From Flavobacteriales bacterium (GTDB lineage Bacteria > Bacteroidota > Bacteroidia > Flavobacteriales_D > UBA2798), in contig JAIBBF010000018.1 of the NCBI GenBank assembly GCA_019694795.1, forward strand, positions 1 through 55,825: 55,825 bases of DNA, read 5' to 3'. Every line of letters begins with the position of its first letter. Position 1 is the stretch's first letter. A program made the translations under genes and the position numbers. Positions 16,792 to 24,430 of the stretch are shown one piece after another. The notes below the pieces were generated by a model. The model saw only the letters and a program-made list of their open reading frames with translations. It was not told the DNA's origin and did not search any database.

Positions 16792-17268
16792 TTATGGTTT
16801 TATCCTTTCAAATTCAATTTGTTCGTCATAGATCATTTGTCCGTTGGAGTCTACTCTCACCGCAGCTAGTTGAAATGAATTATGTTTTTGCTTTACCACT
16901 GAATAGACCAGAACATAATCTTCATATGGATCGGAAGTCATAAATAAAAATCGTTTTTCATCGGTTTCGTCCAATTTCCAGAATAAGCCATTTTCTATAC
17001 TATTCATATTTAAAAACATGGGTAAGTCGGTATCCGCTGAATCCAATTCAACATATACATTGTTGTAGTCTGTTGCATTATCGTAAAAGCGAATAATACA
17101 CATATCGTTAATTTCCCGGCTGGAAGTGAGTTGCCCGTTGGTATAATACGATTTTGTAATTTTTTTAATATTAAATACACCGGAGAATTTGTACTGGAGC
17201 CAGGCCTGTTTTTCGCAGGAGGAAAGTCCAATTCCCAGAATGATAAACAGGATGAAATACTTTTTCAT
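16792..17268 (-). CDS. Small lipoprotein, unknown
   Basis: I do not recognise this lipoprotein of about 158 residues. The signal peptide ends in the lipobox GLSSC. The mature part is beta-rich, with aromatic-charged strands such as LQYKFSGVFNIKKITKSYY and MIYDEQIEFERIKP, suggesting a small lipocalin-like barrel. An ATG two codons upstream (17274) is equally possible. It lies 10 bases after the gene at 17279 in the same direction, so it forms an operon with two envelope proteins upstream and perhaps the two-component system downstream. Confidence 0.7.
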   Translation of the reverse strand: MKKYFILFIILGIGLSSCEKQAWLQYKFSGVFNIKKITKSYYTNGQLTSSREINDMCIIRFYDNATDYNNVYVELDSADTDLPMFLNMNSIENGLFWKLDETDEKRFLFMTSDPYEDYVLVYSVVKQKHNSFQLAAVRVDSNGQMIYDEQIEFERIKP

Positions 17269-17278
17269 GTTCACTGAA

Positions 17279-18097
17279 TTAAAATAGCTTCAATTTTATG
17301 CCGAGACTAAAATAAAATCCGCGGACATCTGCTTGTACTTTGTTTTCTTTATTTTCGAAATCGTAGCTGGTGGAATTATTCATATAGCTTTGATAATCTT
17401 TTGGAAGAATTTCGAAATCGGCATCTCCACTAAAACTAACCAGTGCAGAATTGGTATACATTTTCTCTTCTAAAAATGATCCTCCCATACTAAAGCGGTA
17501 ATTGATTTCGGAGAATATGACAATACCGGCTCCTTTACTTTTGCCAATGGAAAATCCCATTTGAACCCCCGGCACGCCGATGAAAGAAGTACCCGAATAG
17601 GTTCCGTTCAGAATTAATTCTGTCCCCCTGCTAATGGTTCCGTTTGGATATTCGAAGGATGAAATCAAATCGTGATTACTTAATCCAATTCCGAAATAGG
17701 CGGTAAAAAATCCATTTCCCTCTGCCATTCCATAGCCTACGGGACAATAAAATTCATTGACGCGCATGGTAAAATTTCGTGTTCCGTTATTCAGTTTTGC
17801 AAAGGCATTACTTTCCATGCGTGCGTGACGAAATCCCAGATACATACCACCAAACATATCCCAATAATCACTTTTGGGCGCAATCAGGTCGATGCCCCAG
17901 CTCAGTCCGGTGGCCATTCCTAATCTCATGCGCGATTTTAGAACGTTGTTTCCAAGCAGTGCTTCATATGAATTGCCAAATGCTCTAAAATCTTTGCTGG
18001 TGTGGTTTCCTATTGCTCCCGAAAACGAAAACAAAATCTGTGCTGACGAAATGGAGACAACAATCGCTAGAACTATAGAAAGAATTATTTTTTTCAT
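17279..18097 (-). CDS. Putative outer-membrane beta-barrel protein
   Basis: The 272-residue protein has a signal peptide (MKKIILSIVLAIVVSISSAQ) and alternating hydrophobic and polar strands with many Gly and aromatic residues (MFGGMYLGFRHARM, YGMAEGNGFFTAYFGIGLSN). It ends GFYFSLGIKLKLF, with a C-terminal Phe typical of proteins inserted by the BAM machinery. No specific family is recognised. The upstream stop codon and this start overlap by one base (TAATG), so translation is coupled to the gene at 18097. Confidence 0.7.
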   Translation of the reverse strand: MKKIILSIVLAIVVSISSAQILFSFSGAIGNHTSKDFRAFGNSYEALLGNNVLKSRMRLGMATGLSWGIDLIAPKSDYWDMFGGMYLGFRHARMESNAFAKLNNGTRNFTMRVNEFYCPVGYGMAEGNGFFTAYFGIGLSNHDLISSFEYPNGTISRGTELILNGTYSGTSFIGVPGVQMGFSIGKSKGAGIVIFSEINYRFSMGGSFLEEKMYTNSALVSFSGDADFEILPKDYQSYMNNSTSYDFENKENKVQADVRGFYFSLGIKLKLF

Positions 18098-18744
18098 TAG
18101 TCGTCATGCTTTAACATGAATGAAATACTGATTCCGAAGTTGGTGGACATAAACTGATATGCTTTTGTTCCATCGTCCAGTAATAAATCGGATACACCAA
18201 AAAATTGAAAATAGGGTCGGAATTGAATTGGTTTAAGATCGTACACCGCATAGAGTGAAAAGCCATTGAGGATATCCGGAAAATTGAACATCTTCGACCA
18301 TCCCTCACCATGTTTTTTCCATCGTATCCGAAATGCTCCCATATCATATCCAATTCCGATTCTCGGATTTTTGAAAACGGAAACACCCATCGTGAATGAA
18401 CCGATAATGCGTTTCAGTTTTGCCGAATAGGTTCCATATCTGTCGCCAACGGTTCCTTCATTTTTGGTTTTTGAAACTTTGCGCATATAAACAAAATCGA
18501 ACGTAATGGGAAAATCATTGTCTAAATGTGCCGATAAACCCATATTAAAACCTAAGAGGTAATTGGGCATGGAGAAATCTTGGTTGAGATAAACTTTGTT
18601 TTCGTATGCAATATGATCGAAATACGAATCTCTCCGAACCGGACTAGCGATGGTTGCACCCAGAGTGATACTGGATTGGGCATGCGTTTGAAACATGGAA
18701 AGGAGTAACGACAAAATCGTTATTCCTGATTTTAATTTCCTCAT
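18097..18744 (-). CDS. Putative outer-membrane protein, first gene of an envelope operon
   Basis: The 215-residue protein begins with a signal peptide that ends near HAQSS. It continues with strand-like segments rich in aromatic residues and glycine (NYLLGFNMGLSAHLDND, GIGYDMGAFRIRWKK, FNFPDILNGFSLYAVYDL). A beta-barrel in the outer membrane is likely, but I recognise no family. It leads the leftward run 18097, 17279, 16792, which then meets the sensor kinase and response regulator. This order suggests an envelope-related system, but co-regulation is not demonstrated. Confidence 0.65.
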   Translation of the reverse strand: MRKLKSGITILSLLLSMFQTHAQSSITLGATIASPVRRDSYFDHIAYENKVYLNQDFSMPNYLLGFNMGLSAHLDNDFPITFDFVYMRKVSKTKNEGTVGDRYGTYSAKLKRIIGSFTMGVSVFKNPRIGIGYDMGAFRIRWKKHGEGWSKMFNFPDILNGFSLYAVYDLKPIQFRPYFQFFGVSDLLLDDGTKAYQFMSTNFGISISFMLKHDD

Positions 18745-18812
18745 TCGCTGATTGAATTTGATTCAAATTTAAACCAGCGATGAATCGGAAAAACTACGGT
18801 AAACAACCTATT

Positions 18813-20357
18813 TTATCCAGCCCAGTTTTCCCGGTCGAGACTTCGGTATTGAATGGCTTCGGCAATGTGTTGGGTTAAGATGGAAGGCGATTTGTCGAGG
18901 TCGGCGATGGTTCGTCCCACTTTTAAAATGCGGTCATAGGCACGTGCCGATAATCCCAGTTTATCCATGGCGGTCCGCATTAATTGTTCACTGGCATGAT
19001 CTATCCTGCAGACATCGCGCAATGTTCTGCTGCTCATTTGTGCATTGCAATAAATTCCATTTAATTCTTTGAATCGTTCTTCCTGAATTTTTCTTGCATC
19101 AATAACACGTTCTCTAATTGGTCTGCTTGCTTCACCGGGTGATTTGGACGATAATTCATCATAGGAAACCGGTGTTACTTCAATATGAATATCGATACGG
19201 TCGAGGAGGGGACCGCTGACTTTATTGAGGTACTTCTGAACGGTTCCGGGAGGACAAACACATTCTTTTTCGGGGTGATTAAAATATCCGCATGGACAGG
19301 GATTCATTGCTGCCACCAGCATAAAACTCGCAGGAAACTCAACCGCAAATTTCGAACGTGATATAGATACTTTCCGGTCTTCTAATGGTTGACGCATTAC
19401 TTCGAGAACCGTTCGTTTGTATTCCGGTAATTCATCTAAAAACAATACACCATTATGAGCAAGCGATATCTCCCCCGGTTGTGGAAATCCACCACCACCA
19501 ACAAGTGCAACATCCGATATAGTGTGATGAGGAGCTCTAAATGGTCGTACTGTAATCAGCGAATCGTTTTTGCTTAGCTTTCCGGCCACCGAATGTATTT
19601 TGGTGGTCTCTAATGATTCCTCAATAGAAAGTGGAGGCAAAATGGTACACAATCGTTTTGCGAGCATGGTTTTTCCTGCGCCGGGGGGACCAATTAAAAT
19701 AATGTTATGTCCGCCCGCTGCTCCGATTTCAAATGCGCGTTTAATATTTAATTGTCCTTTTACATCCGAAAAATCGAAATCGTAGGCATCAAGTTGTTCA
19801 TAGAATTCGCGACGAATATCCACTTGTGTCGATTCTATTTTTTGTTCGCCGTTAAAAAATGCTATCACCTCGGAAATGTTTTCTACGCCGTAAATCGCAA
19901 GCCCCTCTACAATAGCTGCCTCTCTTGCATTTATTTTCGGAAGAATGATTCCTTTAAATCCATCTTCCTTCGCTTTAATGGCTATAGGTAAGACTCCCTT
20001 TACAGATTGAAATCCTCCGTCGAGTGATAATTCGCCCAATAGAATATAATCTGATATTTCCTCATGAGGAATTTGTCCCGATGCAGCGAGTATGCCAATG
20101 GCAATGGATAAATCGTACGACGATCCTTCTTTACGGATATTGGCGGGAGCAAGGTTTACCGTAATTTCTTTTCCGGTTGGAATTTTATAATCCAGGTTTT
20201 TAAGCGCTGCACGGATGCGTTGTTGACTTTCCTTAACGGCAGAGTCGGGTAGTCCAACCATATGAAAATACACCCCTCCTCCGTGAATATTTACTTCGAT
20301 GGTGACAATAGTCGCCTGGATGCCAACTACGGCACTGCCAAATGTTTTTACCAGCAT
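18813..20357 (-). CDS. comM: YifB/ComM-family Mg-chelatase-like AAA+ ATPase
   Basis: The 514-residue protein has the N-terminal ChlI-like domain ([34 protein letters not shown]) and an AAA+ core with Walker [14 protein letters not shown] and Walker [12 protein letters not shown]. Four cysteines follow ([20 protein letters not shown]), then the C-terminal domain with [16 protein letters not shown]. ComM acts as a hexameric helicase promoting branch migration during natural transformation in Vibrio. A role in DNA uptake or recombination here is inference from the family. It lies 12 bases after gmhA in the same direction. Confidence 0.93.
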   Translation of the reverse strand: MLVKTFGSAVVGIQATIVTIEVNIHGGGVYFHMVGLPDSAVKESQQRIRAALKNLDYKIPTGKEITVNLAPANIRKEGSSYDLSIAIGILAASGQIPHEEISDYILLGELSLDGGFQSVKGVLPIAIKAKEDGFKGIILPKINAREAAIVEGLAIYGVENISEVIAFFNGEQKIESTQVDIRREFYEQLDAYDFDFSDVKGQLNIKRAFEIGAAGGHNIILIGPPGAGKTMLAKRLCTILPPLSIEESLETTKIHSVAGKLSKNDSLITVRPFRAPHHTISDVALVGGGGFPQPGEISLAHNGVLFLDELPEYKRTVLEVMRQPLEDRKVSISRSKFAVEFPASFMLVAAMNPCPCGYFNHPEKECVCPPGTVQKYLNKVSGPLLDRIDIHIEVTPVSYDELSSKSPGEASRPIRERVIDARKIQEERFKELNGIYCNAQMSSRTLRDVCRIDHASEQLMRTAMDKLGLSARAYDRILKVGRTIADLDKSPSILTQHIAEAIQYRSLDRENWAG

Positions 20358-20369
20358 GTGAAAATAGAT

Positions 20370-20942
20370 TTAGATGTTTTGCTCGATATAATCAATCAGA
20401 GCATGAATCACTTTAATGTGAATTTCCTGAGCACGGTCGGCATAAGGAAAATGTGGAGCACGAATTTCAACGTCGCAAAGTCCATTCATTTTACCACCGT
20501 CTTTTCCGGTTAAACCGACCACCTTCATTCCATTCGCTTTAGCGGCTTCAATCGCCCTTAGCACATTGGAAGAATTGCCGGAGGTAGAAATCGCTAGTAA
20601 TACATCTCCTTTTTTACCAATCGATTCGATATAGCGGGAAAAAACAAATTCAAAACCATAATCATTTCCTACACAGGATAAGTGAGATGGGTCGGAAATG
20701 GATAGCGCGGGGATTGATTTTCGGTTATCACGGTACCTGCCGGTGAGTTCTTCTGCAAAGTGCATGGCATCACACATGGAGCCTCCGTTACCGCAGGAAA
20801 TGATCTTCCCGCCGGCTTGAATAGAGGTCGACATTAAGCGGCCTGCCTCAGCTATGGCATGAAAATTGTTTTTATCGGCCATGAAAGCTTCCAGGGCCTG
20901 TTGAGCTTCAGCAAAATGCTGTTCGATGCGGTGAATACTCAT
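20370..20942 (-). CDS. gmhA: Phosphoheptose isomerase
   Basis: GmhA converts sedoheptulose 7-phosphate to D-glycero-D-manno-heptose 7-phosphate, the first step of ADP-heptose synthesis for the LPS inner core. The 190-residue protein has the SIS-domain motifs [58 protein letters not shown] and the C-terminal [15 protein letters not shown]. The Zn ligands expected from the family (His and Glu in HFAEE and HIKVIH) are present. It has its own promoter (20991-20961) and leads a two-gene unit with comM. No other heptose genes are in the window. Confidence 0.93.
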   Translation of the reverse strand: MSIHRIEQHFAEAQQALEAFMADKNNFHAIAEAGRLMSTSIQAGGKIISCGNGGSMCDAMHFAEELTGRYRDNRKSIPALSISDPSHLSCVGNDYGFEFVFSRYIESIGKKGDVLLAISTSGNSSNVLRAIEAAKANGMKVVGLTGKDGGKMNGLCDVEIRAPHFPYADRAQEIHIKVIHALIDYIEQNI

Positions 20943-20960
20943 CAGCTTGATTTTGTGAGG

Positions 20961-20991
20961 TAAAGGTAGTGGAAGAATAAGTTATTACAAA
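20961..20991 (-). promoter_or_regulatory. Promoter of gmhA-comM
   Basis: On the minus strand TTTG (20991-20988) and TACCTTTA (20968-20961) are separated by 19 bases. The -7 box differs from TAnnTTTG only in its last base. The gmhA ATG is 18 bases downstream. Confidence 0.5.
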
Positions 20992-21037
20992 TAGAAAAAA
21001 ATAAGTAGATTTACTGTTCGATAAAACCAATACAAAC

Positions 21038-21472
21038 ATGAAAAACAGCTTACTAGCACTCTTGTTGTTCGTTGTTGCCGCGCCGGCCTTCGCTCAGCAA
21101 CCCAAAAAAGAGTTAACCTGTTATGAGGCTTACAAAAAAGAATTCGATGAACGCGGAGCTTATACGGTTGACGATGGTAAATACACCGGTGTGGTCATTT
21201 CTATCATTACAGCAGAAGGAACGGATTGCGTTTTCGGTAAAGCCCAGGTTGAAGGTGGAATTGTTACCAATATCTGGCTACAGTATGAAGACAATACCTA
21301 CGATTTTCTGGATCGTAAATACATCGGTTCTAAATCAGTAAAAATCAATAATGGAATTACGGATCCACTGAAAACAACAGCTGGTGAAACAATTTATGTG
21401 ATTTTCGTTGATAAAATCAAACCGAAAAAGAAACAGCTCAAAAAAGTTACGGGTCCTACCACCGGATTCTGA
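21038..21472 (+). CDS. Secreted protein of unknown function
   Basis: The 144-residue protein has a clear signal peptide (MKNSLLALLLFVVAAPAFAQ). The mature part holds two cysteines (ELTCYEAYKKEF and GTDCVFGKAQV), several strand-like segments (YDFLDRKYIGSKSVKINNG) and a basic C-terminal tail (KPKKKQLKKVTG). I do not recognise the family. It lies 18 bases before another exported unknown and should be in one operon with it. It is divergent from gmhA. A periplasmic or surface location is expected. Confidence 0.7.
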   Translation: MKNSLLALLLFVVAAPAFAQQPKKELTCYEAYKKEFDERGAYTVDDGKYTGVVISIITAEGTDCVFGKAQVEGGIVTNIWLQYEDNTYDFLDRKYIGSKSVKINNGITDPLKTTAGETIYVIFVDKIKPKKKQLKKVTGPTTGF

Positions 21473-21490
21473 TTATAAAATCTCAAGCGT

Positions 21491-22309
21491 ATGCGCGTTA
21501 AATTCGGACTACTCTCGCTGATTGTTCTAAGTGCCTTGGGCGTTGAAATCCTTTCGTCTTTCTCCACCGGAATGAAAAAATTGCCGGATGATGAGAAGTA
21601 TAAGGTCATTAAAGTAAACGGACAAATTCTGGTTAAAAAATCAGGAAAGCCTTTGAGCACAGGTGATGAGTTACTGGCTTCTACACCACTCGATTTTAAA
21701 ACCACCGATTCCAGAGCTGCAGTTATATCACCCACTAAAGGTCGGTTTGTATTAACAGCGCAGGCAGAAACCGGTAAAACCAATCTGGTACCCGGAATGA
21801 ATAATGTATCCAGCAGAAGTGGTGCTTTGATCAATGTGATTGATTTGAAAAATCATTTCTCCGGAGATTATTTAATTCTGGATCACTGGAAATTGAAAAT
21901 CGGAAATGAAGCTTTCCCACAGAGTGACAAGAACTTTTTCTTTCTTCGGTTTACCTACAACGGAGAAACCATCAACAAACGCCTGAAGCACGATGGTGAT
22001 TCTGTTATTCTGGAAAGAAGTTCAATTTTTTCTATCGACAATAAACCTGTTGATGAAATTCAGAAACTCGAATGCGGATTGTATTATCGCAAATCGGAGA
22101 CCAATGAGAATGTAAGCATCGCCAGCTTTAATGCAATTTTTCCTGCACTAAAAGATCTAACCGGTGAAATTCAAATTGTGCTTGATAATTGTGCCTCCAA
22201 AAAAACGGCAGAGAAAATAGATGAAGTTTCTGCTTATCTCAATGAGTTTTATGGCAAAACAGATCGCGATAATCTCGTGAACTGGATGAAAGCCAATCTG
22301 AAATATTAA
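21491..22309 (+). CDS. Exported protein with FecR-like segment, unknown
   Basis: The 272-residue protein begins with a hydrophobic signal or anchor (FGLLSLIVLSALGVEIL). Residues about 38-92 (KVIKVNGQILVKKSGKPLST, GDELLASTPLDF, SRAAVISPTKGRFVL) resemble the FecR-type beta-helical domain found in periplasmic sensors and surface proteins. The second half is mixed, with a plausible pair of cysteines (KLECGLYYRK, LDNCASKKTAEK). Its function is unknown. It forms a pair with the upstream gene and ends at a shared terminator with kynA. The FecR resemblance is my reading and needs a profile search. Confidence 0.65.
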   Translation: MRVKFGLLSLIVLSALGVEILSSFSTGMKKLPDDEKYKVIKVNGQILVKKSGKPLSTGDELLASTPLDFKTTDSRAAVISPTKGRFVLTAQAETGKTNLVPGMNNVSSRSGALINVIDLKNHFSGDYLILDHWKLKIGNEAFPQSDKNFFFLRFTYNGETINKRLKHDGDSVILERSSIFSIDNKPVDEIQKLECGLYYRKSETNENVSIASFNAIFPALKDLTGEIQIVLDNCASKKTAEKIDEVSAYLNEFYGKTDRDNLVNWMKANLKY

Positions 22310-22327
22310 TTGAAAATAACAAACAAT

Positions 22328-22357
22328 AAAAAAGCCCTCAGCAATGAGGGCTTTTTT
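22328..22357. terminator. Bidirectional intrinsic terminator
   Basis: AAAAAAGCCCTCA, loop GCAA and TGAGGGCTTTTTT form a 13-bp stem. It separates the convergent genes ending at 22309 and 22358. Confidence 0.9.
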
Positions 22358-23401
22358 TTATGAATGAAATCCGAGTCGTTTTTCCATCTCGGAGCTCAGC
22401 CTGGGAAGTTTATTTCCTTCGATGAGGAATGAAGTTAGTGCAGCGACTTCTTTATAGATGTAGTGTTTATCCATCGCATTTTTAAGGTAATCTTTTCCTG
22501 AAGATCCACCTGTTCCGGTACGCGTACCAATGATGCGGTGCACCATGTTCATGTGACGGAATCGCCAGGTGCTTAATTGCTCATCCACTTCGAGCAAGAG
22601 GTTTAACAGACGGAATGGTGTTTGAAGCATAGGATAGCCTCTGTACAACATGATAAATAGTGCTGCACGACTAGCTCTTGCCGATAGTTGGCGCTCACCG
22701 GTGGAATTATCGGAGAATACTTCGTAAAAATGACCGAGATTATCGCGTTCACCTTCTACCAGACTTTTGGAATAAAGATTTTTAAAATCGCTCCAGAAGA
22801 TATGCTGACCATCCTCTTCGGGGAATAAAGACTGATACGATTTCCACAAACTTTCCTCTTCGAAAAAAGGCATGCGCTCCAGCCATTTATTGACTAATTC
22901 CAATAATGTAGGTTGCTCCTCTACACTTTTGATCAAGTCAACTTGTGCGGGACGCAATTGCGATACGTAATATTCTTGTCCGTAACGATGCTGGTATTTT
23001 AATCCAAGTTTCGCTTCAGTTACTTTGAATTGCCAGCTTTGAAAACCGGATGCGGGACGAAGCAAATCGCGGAAATCCAGAAAATCCATTGGCGTCATGG
23101 TTTCCATAATATCGATTTGGTGCACCAGCACTTTTAGAATGGTCACCATACGTTCCATCCGATGCACCACTTTTTGTAATTCCGGTGAATTATCGTTCAG
23201 AACGGGTTTATTCATAATAGCTGCCACCGAATCGATTTCGAATAAAATTTGCTTGAACCAGAGTTCGTAAGCCTGATGAATAATGATGAATAAGGTTTCA
23301 TCATGTGCATCAATTCCCTTTTTACCGCTTTCGGTTTCTTGTGCGTTGAGGATTTTCTCCAGTTGAAGATAATCGCTGTAATGGACTCCGTGTTGACTCA
23401 T
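22358..23401 (-). CDS. kynA: Tryptophan 2,3-dioxygenase
   Basis: This haem enzyme opens the indole ring of L-tryptophan to give N-formylkynurenine. The 347-residue protein has the diagnostic segments LFIIIHQAYELWFKQILFE (active-site His42), DFRDLLRPASGFQSWQF, the haem-ligand region WRFRHMNMVHRIIG and the glycine-rich loop TRTGTGGSSGKDYL. It is longer than many bacterial homologues because of an insert before the C-terminal domain. No kynureninase or formamidase gene is adjacent, so the rest of the pathway must lie elsewhere. It shares its terminator with the convergent gene at 21491. Confidence 0.95.
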   Translation of the reverse strand: MSQHGVHYSDYLQLEKILNAQETESGKKGIDAHDETLFIIIHQAYELWFKQILFEIDSVAAIMNKPVLNDNSPELQKVVHRMERMVTILKVLVHQIDIMETMTPMDFLDFRDLLRPASGFQSWQFKVTEAKLGLKYQHRYGQEYYVSQLRPAQVDLIKSVEEQPTLLELVNKWLERMPFFEEESLWKSYQSLFPEEDGQHIFWSDFKNLYSKSLVEGERDNLGHFYEVFSDNSTGERQLSARASRAALFIMLYRGYPMLQTPFRLLNLLLEVDEQLSTWRFRHMNMVHRIIGTRTGTGGSSGKDYLKNAMDKHYIYKEVAALTSFLIEGNKLPRLSSEMEKRLGFHS

Positions 23402-23464
23402 AATCTAATTTGAAAGTGCTAATATAGGTGTAGTAGATGTAAAATAAATGATTTTTAGCAGGAA

Positions 23465-24313
23465 TCAGATTTCATTTAGATGATAAAGGGTTAATCCTGC
23501 TATTGGGGATTCTGTAATTGTACCAAGGGTAAATCCGAGTTCATTGCACACATCGCGAAAAATATCTGCATAAAAAAATGCAATGGAACCCGTGGCATTT
23601 ATACTCAGGTTTTTAATTTGATAATGCGAAATATGTTTGTTGAAAAAGGCGAGAAAACCTTCCTTCACCAGACGGTGCATGTAAGGATCTGCGCTATTTC
23701 GGTATACAAACGGAGAAAAAGAAGCCATGTAACGATTTGCCAGTGGTTCAGAATATATTTTCTTTATGATTTCATCTTTTTTAAGTGCGTATTCAGTTTT
23801 TAATTTTTCTGCTAAATGTGCAGGTAATTCGCCATATAAAAATGCCCGCAATACATTTTTTCCAATCCAGGCTCCACTGCCTTCATCGCCCAGGATGTAT
23901 CCTAAAGATGGACGTGCATGTAAAATATGAAGACCGTTAAAATGACAGGAATTGGATCCGGTTCCCAAAATGCATGCAATCGCTTCCCGGTGACCGCATA
24001 ATCCACGCGCGGCACCAAGCATGTCGGATTCTACCTCAATTACAGCTGCTGGAAATAAGGTGGATAAGCATTGAAATACGGGTTGACTCCTCTCGGTACT
24101 GGAACAGCCGGTGCCGTAATAGAAAATGGATTTTATCGTGTTGGAATCGGGAAATCCGGCGATGGAGAACAAGGATTGAATGGTGGTCCGGATTTGTGAT
24201 TCGTCCTGAAGCAGCGGATGAATTCCAGGTGTGTTGAACTGAAGAATTTTTTGATCAGCCTTTACGAGTCGCCATGCTGTTTTGGTGGATCCGGAATCTG
24301 CTATTAAAATCAT
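23465..24313 (-). CDS. N-acetylglucosamine kinase-like protein (BadF/BadG ATPase family)
   Basis: The 282-residue protein belongs to the ASKHA sugar-kinase fold: phosphate-1 motif LIADSGSTKTAWRLV, adenosine region CILGTGSNSCHF and the loop GYILGDEGSGAWIGK. These match the BadF/BadG/BcrA/BcrD family that includes mammalian-type N-acetylglucosamine kinase. Phosphorylation of GlcNAc, for instance from cell-wall recycling, is the likely role, although substrate specificity is inferred. I chose the ATG at 24313 because the phosphate-binding motif begins only five residues later. It is divergent from the CotH gene. Confidence 0.85.
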   Translation of the reverse strand: MILIADSGSTKTAWRLVKADQKILQFNTPGIHPLLQDESQIRTTIQSLFSIAGFPDSNTIKSIFYYGTGCSSTERSQPVFQCLSTLFPAAVIEVESDMLGAARGLCGHREAIACILGTGSNSCHFNGLHILHARPSLGYILGDEGSGAWIGKNVLRAFLYGELPAHLAEKLKTEYALKKDEIIKKIYSEPLANRYMASFSPFVYRNSADPYMHRLVKEGFLAFFNKHISHYQIKNLSINATGSIAFFYADIFRDVCNELGFTLGTITESPIAGLTLYHLNEI

Positions 24314-24430
24314 TTTCGTGGATGAAATTGATGTGGGTGTCTGCAATAAAACAAGTTCTGTCCAAATACCAATCCTTCGATTAATTCGGGGTGAACTATT
24401 TGTTAAATTTACGGGATTACCGCCGATTTC

